From: Paenibacillus sp. FSL M7-0420
Lineage (GTDB): Bacteria; Bacillota; Bacilli; Paenibacillales; Paenibacillaceae
Length of the DNA: 64,000 bases
Assembly (NCBI RefSeq): GCF_038002345.1
Contig: NZ_JBBOCJ010000001.1
Coordinates: forward strand, 7,130,001-7,194,000
Direction: 5' to 3'
This document shows positions 34,904 to 43,057 of this stretch, one piece after another; positions within the stretch are counted from its first letter, which is position 1, and each line of letters opens with the position of its first letter. A model generated the notes under the pieces. That model saw nothing but the letters and a program-made list of their open reading frames with translations, ran no database searches and was not told the DNA's origin. A program made the position numbers and the translations under genes.

Positions 34904-35872
34904 TTATGACTTCCGTACAGGCTGGACATACTTGAAGTACCGCTCTGGGTTGAAATAGAAGTAGATGATCCGGCCGGGGGTAGGGTCGAAGCAGTAGCCA
35001 GTACCTGTATAATCAAAAGTGGCCATCGCCTGCTCCATCCGTTCCTCGACACTGCGATTCTCCTGCTCATAATCGAATGGCCCGTGCTCGAATACGATAT
35101 ACTCGGCCTCGGGGACATCCGCCATCAGCATCTGCGCAGGGACTTCGCCTTCATAATCATAGGGGAGACGTACCCCATAGCACTCTGTACGCGGAAATCC
35201 CCAATCGCAGAGCCTGCCGTCCGGGTCATTCATATAGGCCATAATCTGGCCGTTGCCGCTGTTCGTGTCGCTTCCGCCGTCATCATCCAGCTTGCCCTTG
35301 ATACTATCCAGCAAGCCGGTGATGGTCTCGCAGTCCTGCCCTGGAATCAGGCTCTGCTTCTGCCAGAAATCCCAGTACCCGTTGCTCTCGTAGTTCTTAA
35401 TGTGCAGGAATTTGTGCGCCGGAATGGTTACGAAATAAATCTTAACCTCTTCTGTAGATTTGATCATGCCAACCTCTCCTAGTCCGAAAAAGTAGCGGTC
35501 AAACGGGTTGATTTTGGTACGAAGGACGACAGGATACGGGTGTCTCCGGTACTCGCTTGGGGCCACACCATAGGTCACCTTGAACGCGCGCGTAAAGGCT
35601 TCATGGGAGGAGAATCCATAGTCGAGCGCAATATCCAGAATGCTTTTTCCGCTGTCCCGCACCTCCTTCAGTGCAAAAGCCAGCTTCCGGTGGCGAAGGT
35701 AATCCCTAAGCTGCATCCCGGATATCTCTTTGAATTTCCTCGTCGTATGAAACTCCGAATACCCCAGCTTGTCAGCAAGAGATTGCAGCGTTATGGCCTC
35801 ACTGTTATGCTGCTTAATGCTTTGGTCCATATCATCGACAATGGTCTGGATCTGCCTGTGCCACTCGTACAC
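34904..35872 (-). CDS. AraC-family regulator with GyrI-like effector domain
   Basis: About 322 aa. A GTG at 35872 follows AGGGGGTGAG and opens MYEWHRQIQTIVDD; the upstream ATG at 35911 lacks a ribosome site. An AraC double helix-turn-helix (LADKLGYSEFHTTRKF, FSSHEAFTRAFKVTYG) is N-terminal, and a GyrI-like ligand domain (about residues 150-310, KIYFVTIPAHKFLHIKNYES) is C-terminal. This order is that of Rob/BltR-like drug-sensing activators. No efflux pump is adjacent, so its targets are probably elsewhere. Confidence 0.87.
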   Translation of the reverse strand: MYEWHRQIQTIVDDMDQSIKQHNSEAITLQSLADKLGYSEFHTTRKFKEISGMQLRDYLRHRKLAFALKEVRDSGKSILDIALDYGFSSHEAFTRAFKVTYGVAPSEYRRHPYPVVLRTKINPFDRYFFGLGEVGMIKSTEEVKIYFVTIPAHKFLHIKNYESNGYWDFWQKQSLIPGQDCETITGLLDSIKGKLDDDGGSDTNSGNGQIMAYMNDPDGRLCDWGFPRTECYGVRLPYDYEGEVPAQMLMADVPEAEYIVFEHGPFDYEQENRSVEERMEQAMATFDYTGTGYCFDPTPGRIIYFYFNPERYFKYVQPVRKS

Positions 35873-35942
35873 CGTCCGCTCACCCCCTCGTTCCAACCGC
35901 TCTATGTTCATTCTAGAATACTGGAAAAGGCATTTCTTGATT

Positions 35943-36410
35943 CTACTTGCGGCATGGGATCAGCCTCATCTCTGTAAGATGATCCAGATTGATCTCGATC
36001 CTCAGCTCATCATGCTCATTCACCGCGATTAATGTCCGGGCTTCGATACTTAATTGCTTAATAGGATTGGTGACATCCGAGAAAAAAGCCCAAACCAAAT
36101 CACCGCCCGTATCGGTGCAGGCAATGAAGCCCTCGTTCCCCATCTGCCCGTCCCCGCCGTAGATTGTACCGCCCTCATAATCCAGGCTCGTCCATTCATC
36201 CACGATGATCCAAGGATCATCATTGTACTTCACAATGCTCTCAATCGTTGTGTCACACAAGGGGGAACAGCTCATTGTGCGCTGACGGGTATTTGGGTCG
36301 TAACAGGTCTCAATATTTAGAATCGTAATGCTGCCATCTGCCCAAGCAATACAATTGATCCCCGGCAGCTCACGCTCCTCCGTCCAATGCTTCTGGATGA
36401 AGTTACTCAT
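35943..36410 (-). CDS. Hypothetical protein, 155 aa
   Basis: A soluble acidic protein with AAAGGAT before the ATG. It is beta-rich (ITILNIETCYDP, WIIVDEWTSLDYEGG, LVWAFFSD) and has four cysteines. No family was recognised. Its size, acidity and solitary position among SUKH and SUFU genes resemble immunity proteins, but this is only contextual. Confidence 0.55.
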   Translation of the reverse strand: MSNFIQKHWTEERELPGINCIAWADGSITILNIETCYDPNTRQRTMSCSPLCDTTIESIVKYNDDPWIIVDEWTSLDYEGGTIYGGDGQMGNEGFIACTDTGGDLVWAFFSDVTNPIKQLSIEARTLIAVNEHDELRIEINLDHLTEMRLIPCRK

Positions 36411-36556
36411 GGCTCTATCCTTTCATTGGGTTGATTTTCTTGTCTAATATACTATTTCTGTAAGCTGCCGCGTTTTCCCTTCAAAAGTTAAAGCCCCCCT
36501 GGGCAGGATGGCATTTCTATAAAAGAAACCTGAAAGAAGAGTCTCCCGTAGTACAT

Positions 36557-37129
36557 ATGAATAAACAGACATGGGATGTGATTGATGTGACAGGATTTCT
36601 TGGTGTTATCCTCATTGCCGTAGGATTGGTTATCGCTATTTGGCCGAAGGTAGCCTGGTACTTACGGCTGGGCTGGAGGTTCAAAAATGCGGAGCCCAGC
36701 GGGCTGGCCTTAGGGGCGGAACGGGTAACCGGTGTGGTCCTGGTAATCGCCGGTTTCATCCTGGTGGTATCCAGCTGCGCCTCAGGAAACGCAGAGCGCC
36801 GCTGGTCGGAGCAGTTCAAGGAGAAGCTGGAATCGGGGCAGGTCCAGGAAATCAGCATCGGCATGATTAACCCCACCGTATTAAGCGAAGAAGAAACAAA
36901 TAGAATGATCCAAATGATCCAGGATGCTGAGCTTAGACCTTTTGATGCAGGGAATTCGTTCGGGGCAAGCAACACCGGGACCATTACCTTTAAGGACCAG
37001 ACCCGTGTAGATATGGTTATCCTAGGCCCGTCCGGGGGAATTGAGCTGCATCCAGGTGATGCACAGAGCGAATATGAGATTATGAGCGGATCACTGAAAT
37101 CGTGGCTGAAGAGTTACGGGACTAATTAA
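36557..37129 (+). CDS. DUF6199-like membrane protein
   Basis: 190 aa. Two transmembrane helices (about residues 10-30 and 58-75) flank a short loop with LALGAERVTGVVLVIAG, the pattern of DUF6199 proteins. The C-terminal 110 residues are a soluble domain, probably extracytoplasmic or peripheral. There is only a weak GAAAGAAG site, rather far upstream of the ATG. Function unknown. Confidence 0.6.
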   Translation: MNKQTWDVIDVTGFLGVILIAVGLVIAIWPKVAWYLRLGWRFKNAEPSGLALGAERVTGVVLVIAGFILVVSSCASGNAERRWSEQFKEKLESGQVQEISIGMINPTVLSEEETNRMIQMIQDAELRPFDAGNSFGASNTGTITFKDQTRVDMVILGPSGGIELHPGDAQSEYEIMSGSLKSWLKSYGTN

Positions 37130-37279
37130 GATTGAACTTGAAAATTAACAGAGCTATCCGCAGGAAAGTCCGCATCGAAAATAACCACTACTGCAACGCT
37201 ACAACTGCATCTATAGAGCCCGGCCCGCGTATTCCGCAGGCTGGGCTTGTTGAATCTCTCTCACCGACCGCTTGCATAG

Positions 37280-37470
37280 AGCATTGTTGCACATTTTGCA
37301 GGATTTCTCTATCAAGGTTACTGAATGCGGTACAATGTTGCATTATTTGCACAAATTCCTATGCTGATAGCAAGTTAGCGCTGAATTTGTTGCATTTCGT
37401 GCAGGATTTCGGCATATACCGCTCCTATTGGGCTGCATTGTTGCACTTCTTGCAGGATTTCTCCAAAAAT
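37280..37470. repeat. 51-bp tandem repeat array 3 (four degenerate units)
   Basis: The core (T/A)TGTTGCA recurs at 37284, 37335, 37387 and 37438, with spacings 51, 52 and 51. It is followed by a second TGCA and usually GGATTTC (for example TTGCATTTCGTGCAGGATTT). The sequence is unrelated to arrays 1 and 2, but the period is the same. It lies in the 480-bp gap between the DUF6199 gene and the XRE regulator; the plus strand is open for 158 codons there, but this looks fortuitous. Confidence 0.7.
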
Positions 37471-37610
37471 GTTATTCGCTTGGGAGCATGGGGCCCATCC
37501 CTCATCGCAGCACATCTTATCCCAAAAGAAGAAAATCATAATTTGCTATACAAGAACCAAAAAGCTGGAGGCCTCATTAAAAGTCCTGGAAATGTTGACC
37601 AAAGCTAATA

Positions 37611-38432
37611 TTACATAGTGTCCAGCACACGCTGCAGCCGCTCACTTGTCTCGGTTGAAGCTGTGTAGATCATCACCTTCAGGTCCGGGTTACCCGGAGG
37701 CTGCAGGGTCACATGCTCGAACTCCATCTCGCCGATCCGGGGATCATATCTCTGTTTGTAGTGGTCTGCTACAGCCTGAACCTCATGAAGCGGCCAGATC
37801 TCGCGAAAGAGCTGGCTGTTCTGCATGAACTCTTCGATGAGCTGCTTAAACCTCGCATCATCAGGGAAGCGTGCGTAATCCGCACGGAACTGGGCAATCA
37901 GGACTTTGGCCCCGGTTCCCCAACCCTCTATGCTTGACCCCAGCCCTGTCAAAAGATATCTGATCCAATTGATTCTCTCCGGCACCGCATCCGCACACGA
38001 AGGTAACCGGAACACAAGCTCAGCCGACTGGTTCCACAGCAGCACATCCCAATATCTCCCCAGCACAAAAGCCGGATGCGGACCAAGCGCCTGTATCATC
38101 CGTTCAATGCCCGCAGGAATGTGCTGATCCGCTTCCCGGTCCTGCTGTACCGGTCTGGCAAGCAGATGAAGATGCTGGCGTTCATCTTCTGTCAGCCGCA
38201 GGGCTCTGGCTATGTTATTAAGGACTTCCTCCGATGGATTAACGCTCCGGCCTTGCTCCATGGAGGTATACCACGAGGTTCCGATATGGGCAAGCTGGGC
38301 CACTTCTTCCCTCCGCAGCCCCGGAATCCGCCGCCGCCCATAGGAGGCCAGCCCCACATCTTCCGGCGTAAGGCGTTCCCGGCGCGTACGCAGAAATTCA
38401 CCCAATGACGTTCTGGATAATCCGTTCTCCAT
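37611..38432 (-). CDS. XRE-family regulator with MmyB-like ligand domain
   Basis: 273 aa. A Cro/C1-type helix-turn-helix at residues 8-75 (RIPGLRREEVAQLAHIGTSWYTSMEQGR) leads to an MmyB-like PAS-related domain (HPAFVLGRYWDVLLWNQSAE). In Bacillus-type genomes such regulators commonly repress a divergent SDR or reductase gene. That matches the gene at 38547, whose start is 115 bp away. AGGAGGAAGG precedes the ATG. Confidence 0.87.
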   Translation of the reverse strand: MENGLSRTSLGEFLRTRRERLTPEDVGLASYGRRRIPGLRREEVAQLAHIGTSWYTSMEQGRSVNPSEEVLNNIARALRLTEDERQHLHLLARPVQQDREADQHIPAGIERMIQALGPHPAFVLGRYWDVLLWNQSAELVFRLPSCADAVPERINWIRYLLTGLGSSIEGWGTGAKVLIAQFRADYARFPDDARFKQLIEEFMQNSQLFREIWPLHEVQAVADHYKQRYDPRIGEMEFEHVTLQPPGNPDLKVMIYTASTETSERLQRVLDTM

Positions 38433-38546
38433 GGAACCTTCCTCCTTATCCTGACACTCCCAATCATACGATAAAGGCAGGAAGGATGCTATTCGTGTGT
38501 CCCGTTATACTCCTCTTATGGCTTAACAACTTAGGAGGATCTGAAG

Positions 38547-39389
38547 ATGAAGATTTTTGTAACCGGAGCAACAGGTAAGGTAGGAAGCCGACTGGTTCCG
38601 CGCCTGCTGCAGCGCGGCCATCAGGTCACGCTGCTGGTCAGGGATGCTGCCAGGGTGGAGGAGCTTCACCGGCAAGGGGCTGAATGTGTCGATGGTGACC
38701 TTCTGCAGCCGGAAAATTACCTTAATGCGCTGCGGGGCAATGACGCTGTAGTGCACTTGGCTGCCCAGTTTCGGGGTGTAGATGAGCAGACCACCCGAAC
38801 AGCCAATATTGACGGCGCCGTGTCCTTGGCCCGGGCTGCGCTGGATGCGGATGTGCCAAGGTTCGTATTCGCGAGCACCAACCACGTCTATGGACCGGGA
38901 GGCCATTCGCGGCCCAGCCGGGAGGAGGATGAACTCCGGCCTGCTTTTGCTTATCCCCAGAGTAAGGCTGAGGCTGAAGCGGCGCTGCTGGCTCTCCACC
39001 GTGAACAGGGCTTAGGGCTGCGCATTGTACGGTTTCCCTTCGTCTACGGTGAGCGCGACCCCCATATCGCGGAGGTTCTGCCCTATTTCAGCCAATGGAA
39101 TCCGGCCAGACGCATTCATATGGCCCATCATGCGGATATCAGCCAGGCCCTGATGCTCGCTGCCTTCACGCCGGGCATCGATGGACGCATCTATAATGTG
39201 GCTGATGATGCGCCGATCTCCGTGGCCGAGATGCTTCAGCTTCATCAGGCCGAGTCTACGCCGGAAGCCTTGCAGCAGCCCTATGATCCTTGGGATATGA
39301 TCGTTGATACTTCGCGGATTAGAGATGAGCTGCATTACCGGCCGATCTATCCGTCGTTCTATACGGCAAGAGATGCAGGGGCGCTATAA
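38547..39389 (+). CDS. NAD(P)-dependent epimerase/SDR protein
   Basis: 280 aa. The Rossmann motif is FVTGATGKVGSRLVPRLLQRG, and the catalytic pattern lies near FASTNHVYGPGG and AYPQSKAEAEA (Tyr-x-x-x-Lys). It resembles UDP-sugar epimerase-like oxidoreductases. TAGGAGG precedes the ATG. The divergent MmyB-type regulator is its probable controller. The natural substrate is not evident. Confidence 0.83.
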   Translation: MKIFVTGATGKVGSRLVPRLLQRGHQVTLLVRDAARVEELHRQGAECVDGDLLQPENYLNALRGNDAVVHLAAQFRGVDEQTTRTANIDGAVSLARAALDADVPRFVFASTNHVYGPGGHSRPSREEDELRPAFAYPQSKAEAEAALLALHREQGLGLRIVRFPFVYGERDPHIAEVLPYFSQWNPARRIHMAHHADISQALMLAAFTPGIDGRIYNVADDAPISVAEMLQLHQAESTPEALQQPYDPWDMIVDTSRIRDELHYRPIYPSFYTARDAGAL

Positions 39390-39410
39390 GGGCGCTCCCA
39401 TAAGCTTCCG

Positions 39411-39815
39411 TCAAGGCCTGCCCTCAAACCGTTTCACCGCATCCTCCGTCACCGGCTGAAAGAGATTCACCAGATTGCCGTCGGGATCACGGAACAGCAT
39501 CGAACGGTTCCCCCAGGGCATCGTTGTAGGTTGCTGTACCCAATCCTGGACAACCTGCTGGAGGCGCACATATTCAGCATCGACATCATGGACGCGGAAC
39601 TCCAGAATGACCGTGCGGTTACTGGCCGCCACTACAGCATCTGTACCGAATAGCTGTGCTGTCTTGGAGTGGCCGATGGCCACGGTACATGTGGGCATGA
39701 CGAATTCGGCAAATACAGGAGCAGGCCGCTCTGCCGTCATCCCTGTCACTTGCTCATAGAATTCAACCAAACGATCAATGTCGTCAGTAATGATACGTAT
39801 CGAAGCGAAATTCAT
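39411..39815 (-). CDS. VOC-family (glyoxalase/bleomycin-resistance) protein
   Basis: 134 aa. FASIRIITDDIDRLVEFYEQVTG at the N-terminus and PWGNRSMLFRDPDGNLVNLF near the C-terminus are the two beta-alpha-beta-beta-beta halves of the VOC fold, with metal-ligand-type residues. Possible roles include thiol transfer, glyoxalase or drug binding. AAAGGAT precedes the ATG. It is convergent with the SDR gene at 38547 and followed by no co-directional gene. Confidence 0.82.
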   Translation of the reverse strand: MNFASIRIITDDIDRLVEFYEQVTGMTAERPAPVFAEFVMPTCTVAIGHSKTAQLFGTDAVVAASNRTVILEFRVHDVDAEYVRLQQVVQDWVQQPTTMPWGNRSMLFRDPDGNLVNLFQPVTEDAVKRFEGRP

Positions 39816-39860
39816 AAGTGTTCATCCTTTCTTGAATGTTTACATGTCCAATGATAAAAA

Positions 39861-39892
39861 AACGCTACTGACAACGTTATGTCAGTAGCGTT
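39861..39892. terminator. Strong hairpin, member of a dispersed element
   Basis: AACGCTACTGACA (39861-39873) pairs perfectly with TGTCAGTAGCGTT (39880-39892) around a 6-nt loop. AAAAAA precedes it on the plus strand, that is, a U-run on the minus strand. A nearly identical hairpin lies at 61808-61839, and a CAGTAGCGT fragment recurs at 39950. Confidence 0.65.
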
Positions 39893-39898
39893 ATTAAC

Positions 39899-39955
39899 AT
39901 AATCGAAAAACCGATCACATCGAGCTGGCGCAAGGCTATCGGGCCGAATCAGTAG
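39899..39955. repeat. Solitary unit of the EKPIT/51-bp repeat family
   Basis: ATAATCGAAAAACCGATCACA and the following GGCTATCGGGCCGAA are the reverse complement of the arrays at 17013 and 33890. The plus strand reads I-I-E-K-P-I-T then S-S-W-R-K-A-I-G-P-N. It sits between the hairpin at 39861 and the dehydrogenase stop at 39982, in opposite orientation to both arrays. Confidence 0.7.
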
Positions 39956-39981
39956 CGTCTCTATGTCCTGTCTCTCTACCC

Positions 39982-40977
39982 TTAGCCTATACTCAGGGCA
40001 ATGTTCCCAAGCTGCTCCGCGCGCTCCATCCGCTGAAGGGCAAGCGGAGTCTCCGCTAAGGAATACACGCTATCCATGATAGGGTGTATCTGATGCTGCT
40101 CCATGAACTGAAGCATCGCGGTGAATTCTTCATGGCTGCCCATGGACGTTCCAAGCACCTGAAGCTGCGGGAAGAATACCGCTCTGGCCGGAATGGTGAG
40201 ATCATCGCCTGAGCTTGCGCCGAACATAACAATTCTCCCGCCCGGTTTGATGACCTCGAAGTATTGCCCGAATGTGGCTGGACCTACGCTATCCAGGATC
40301 AGGTCCACTGGGTTGTTCTGAAGCTCTTCCCGCCAAGGACTGTTGCTGTCTATAACCTGAGTAACAGGTAATTGCAGGGCCTCTGCACGCTTGGCTTCAC
40401 TTCTGGACGTAACTGTGACCCGCGCCCCAACGGCTGCCGCCATTAGTGCTGCGAAGGTAGCCACTCCGCCGCCAATGCCCGGAATCAGCACATGCTCGCC
40501 CCGCCTCAGGTTCCCTCTGGTAAATAACGCCCGGTAAGCAGTGAGTGCCGCTAAGGGTAACACACCCGCCTCTTCCCAGGACAGATACGCTGGCTTAGGC
40601 ACAACATTCTGCTCAGGCACAATGACATATTCCGCAAAAGTCCCGTCTGCAGGATACCCTAATATGTCAGGAACCACAGGCACCTCATCCGCCCGATCCC
40701 AGCCCAGACATGGATTAATGATAACTTCCATCCCTTGAGACAGGCCAGTTACCCCTTCACCCGTCTCTGCAATAACGCCAGCCCCGTCTGAACCCAGCAC
40801 GCAAGGATGAACCGGACCAGACGCACCTTCTGTAGCAGAAGCAGCAGCGATGATGAATAAATCCCGGTGATTCAATCCGGCTGTCTTTAACCTTACCCTA
40901 ACCTGCCCCTGTTCAGGATGCTTGTCCGGATGATCCGTATATTGCAGACCCTGCGGTCCAAGTGTAATTGCCTTCAT
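39982..40977 (-). CDS. Medium-chain dehydrogenase/quinone oxidoreductase family
   Basis: About 331 aa. AGGAGG lies 8 nt before ATG 40977. The GroES-like N-terminal domain and the NAD(P) motif HVLIPGIGGGVATFAALMAA are clear. The GHE zinc-ligand motif of alcohol dehydrogenases is replaced (LGSDGAGVIAETG), as in quinone oxidoreductase-like members, but a zinc-type cysteine region is partly present (INPCLGWD). Likely acts on carbonyls or quinones. Monocistronic. Confidence 0.82.
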   Translation of the reverse strand: MKAITLGPQGLQYTDHPDKHPEQGQVRVRLKTAGLNHRDLFIIAAASATEGASGPVHPCVLGSDGAGVIAETGEGVTGLSQGMEVIINPCLGWDRADEVPVVPDILGYPADGTFAEYVIVPEQNVVPKPAYLSWEEAGVLPLAALTAYRALFTRGNLRRGEHVLIPGIGGGVATFAALMAAAVGARVTVTSRSEAKRAEALQLPVTQVIDSNSPWREELQNNPVDLILDSVGPATFGQYFEVIKPGGRIVMFGASSGDDLTIPARAVFFPQLQVLGTSMGSHEEFTAMLQFMEQHQIHPIMDSVYSLAETPLALQRMERAEQLGNIALSIG

Positions 40978-41102
40978 CTTCATATCCTCCTGTTACGCTG
41001 TAGTGGCTTCATACAAAGTGTAGGCTGTTACAGCGGTCAGGTAAAATGATTAGAAGAGAAGGTGAGTATCATAAATAATGATATCAGTAAGCCGAACCGC
41101 CC

Positions 41103-41738
41103 CTAAGAGAATTGCCAGAACCCTGCTACCGGATGCCCTATTCCTTTCGTTCCGATATGGGCGTATACATACAGCGCTCCAAACCCAAGAAGATAACTCC
41201 CGTCCCCTTGAAGCAAGGTGTCGGGGTAGCCGTCTTCATCGACTTGGAAGAAGAAAGAGAAGGCCTCCTCCTCCAGCTTTGCGGAATAATACGTTTCATT
41301 CTGAAGAAGTCTCGGCGTCCCGCCCACTTTGATCAAGAAGGACCGTTCTACCGATTTATCATCAGTACACGGTTCTCCGGTTGTAATGTGGTGTTTCCGC
41401 AGACCCGCGTTTGTATACGTCTCTATATGGCTTTCCGCAGATAGAGGATGTTCTATTACCTTGATCGGGCAGTCAGGGTACATGTTATGTTCCAAGTACT
41501 CCTCATACTCTTCAGGAATGAAGATCGAAATCATGCGCCCGGGTTGAAACGGATGAACGAAGCTCAGATAGAACAGGTAGGTTCGGCCCCCCAGGTCAAG
41601 GAGATGGGCTGGATTGTCAAAAAACTCGGGCGCATTCCCGCCGATCCAGCCTGCCCGGGGAATGTCCGCTATAGCCGGCTCCACATAATGCAGCATACAG
41701 TCTGTTCTTTGGGCCAGCAGATTGATTGGTTTGTCCAT
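41103..41738 (-). CDS. DUF1963/YwqG-like protein
   Basis: 211 aa, soluble. The central part (IKVGGTPRLLQNETYY, FFFQVDEDGYPDTLL, GFGALYVYAH) resembles the DUF1963 domain of YwqG proteins, which in some genomes lie near secreted toxins. It is 70 bp downstream of a SUFU-domain gene in the same direction and may be part of the same transcript. No catalytic residues are known for the family. Confidence 0.55.
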   Translation of the reverse strand: MDKPINLLAQRTDCMLHYVEPAIADIPRAGWIGGNAPEFFDNPAHLLDLGGRTYLFYLSFVHPFQPGRMISIFIPEEYEEYLEHNMYPDCPIKVIEHPLSAESHIETYTNAGLRKHHITTGEPCTDDKSVERSFLIKVGGTPRLLQNETYYSAKLEEEAFSFFFQVDEDGYPDTLLQGDGSYLLGFGALYVYAHIGTKGIGHPVAGFWQFS

Positions 41739-41808
41739 CCCTCAGCAGCTCCTCTTCTTTTGATGACAAGTGTAATAATTCCATCCATCAGGATCAAGCG
41801 ACTTGCGG

Positions 41809-42336
41809 TTAATGAAACCTCATCCCCCGTGAATGGTACCACCACAGGATGCGGATGACCTCAGCCCCGATCTGAATCTCCTCCAGCTCCTCACTTTCCT
41901 CCATCAGCTTCCCCCGCAGGGGGGCATGGTGTGGCCAGTAGGCCAGTGTGTACTGGCTCTCATCCATCAGCCTGGGCATCGGGGAATCAGGGACAGCCTC
42001 CAGATGATGGGCGATTAGCTCGCATAAATAGGTAAAAATCCGCTCCAGCGTCTCTCCGCCTAAGTCGCCGGGCACGGCCATCACCCATTCTGTCCCCAGC
42101 GCTCGTCCACCGGATAGGTGATTAGCGGATAACCCGACTGTCGCAAATCTCGCTACCTCCTTCTCTTCTGCCGCCGGAAAATAATAGATCTCTACATGGA
42201 CTGTTTTGGGCTTCATTAAAGTGATCCAGTATTCCGGTATCTGCCACACCCTGATATAAGCATCTAAGATGACCGACCGGCAGATATCGAAGGAAAGCTC
42301 ATGTTCTTCGCTGGATTCAACGGATATGGCAACCAC
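41809..42336 (-). CDS. Suppressor-of-fused (SUFU) domain protein
   Basis: About 175 aa. VHVEIYYFPAAEEKEVARFATVGLSANHL, then GTEWVMAVPGDLGGETLERIFTYLCELIAHH is the bacterial SUFU pattern. The protein is a clear paralogue of the gene at 44928-45551 through its whole length. The start is uncertain: the open frame continues into the ABC ATPase gene, and by comparison with the paralogue a GTG at 42336 after ACAGGGAGA is most plausible. Bacterial SUFU proteins are a recognised immunity family. It lies 20 bp after the ABC ATPase stop. Confidence 0.7.
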   Translation of the reverse strand: MVAISVESSEEHELSFDICRSVILDAYIRVWQIPEYWITLMKPKTVHVEIYYFPAAEEKEVARFATVGLSANHLSGGRALGTEWVMAVPGDLGGETLERIFTYLCELIAHHLEAVPDSPMPRLMDESQYTLAYWPHHAPLRGKLMEESEELEEIQIGAEVIRILWWYHSRGMRFH

Positions 42337-42355
42337 TCTCCCTGTTTTCCGAGTG

Positions 42356-43057
42356 CTATACGCTGGGCTCCAGTTCTGCCACAGATAACCTGCCGTCCTC
42401 CATCCGATACACCTTGTCGCAGTATTCAAGCATACGCTCATCATGTGTGACCATAATCGCCGCTTTGCGGCGTGTTCTCACCTCATGGGCAATCAGGGAG
42501 ACCACTTCATGGGCACGCTTGGTGTCCAGACTTGCGGTAGGTTCATCCGCCAGGATGATCCCGGGATTATTAATGAGCGCACGGGCAATCGCTGTCCGCT
42601 GCTTCTCCCCGCCGGACAGTTCTTCCGGGAAGCTGTTCAGCTTCGAGCCCAGGCCCAGCTCTTCCAGCAGTTTAACGGCGAACGCTTTATCTTCTTTGCT
42701 CACCCTCCCTGACATCTTTTTGACGATGAGCAATTGGTCCAGCACACTTAGATAAGGAACCAGATTCGAGGATTGCATAATAAACCCGATTTCTTTCAGC
42801 CTTAGATCCGCCAGTTCCTGTGCTGTGAGCTTGGATATAGGATGTCCATTCAGCTTGGCCTCTCCTTCTGAAGCCTTCAGCAGTGCTCCGGCAATAGACA
42901 GGAATGTGCTTTTCCCAGAACCCGACGGTCCAACGACAGCAACGAACTCACCCGGCTCCACGGAGATAGACACATGATCGAGTGCTGCGATCCGGTTGCT
43001 TCCTTCGGCATAATACTTGGTGACTTCACTCATTTGTAATCCCTTAGTCATTGTCAT
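42356..43057 (-). CDS. ABC transporter ATP-binding protein (LolD/MacB type)
   Basis: 233 aa. Walker A GPSGSGKST, signature LSGGEKQR, Walker B ILADEPTASLD and H-loop VTHD are all present, with IARALINNPG. This is the ATPase type that pairs with FtsX-like permeases. Its ATG shares one base with the permease stop (43057), and GGAGGG lies 7 nt upstream. These MacB-like pumps export peptides or antibiotics or act in envelope stress. Confidence 0.9.
   Translation of the reverse strand: MTMTKGLQMSEVTKYYAEGSNRIAALDHVSISVEPGEFVAVVGPSGSGKSTFLSIAGALLKASEGEAKLNGHPISKLTAQELADLRLKEIGFIMQSSNLVPYLSVLDQLLIVKKMSGRVSKEDKAFAVKLLEELGLGSKLNSFPEELSGGEKQRTAIARALINNPGIILADEPTASLDTKRAHEVVSLIAHEVRTRRKAAIMVTHDERMLEYCDKVYRMEDGRLSVAELEPSV

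Noticed and set aside
37132..37608. 158-codon ORF over repeat array 3
   Set aside because: It consists largely of degenerate repeats, is cysteine-rich without a pattern, and lacks a ribosome binding site.
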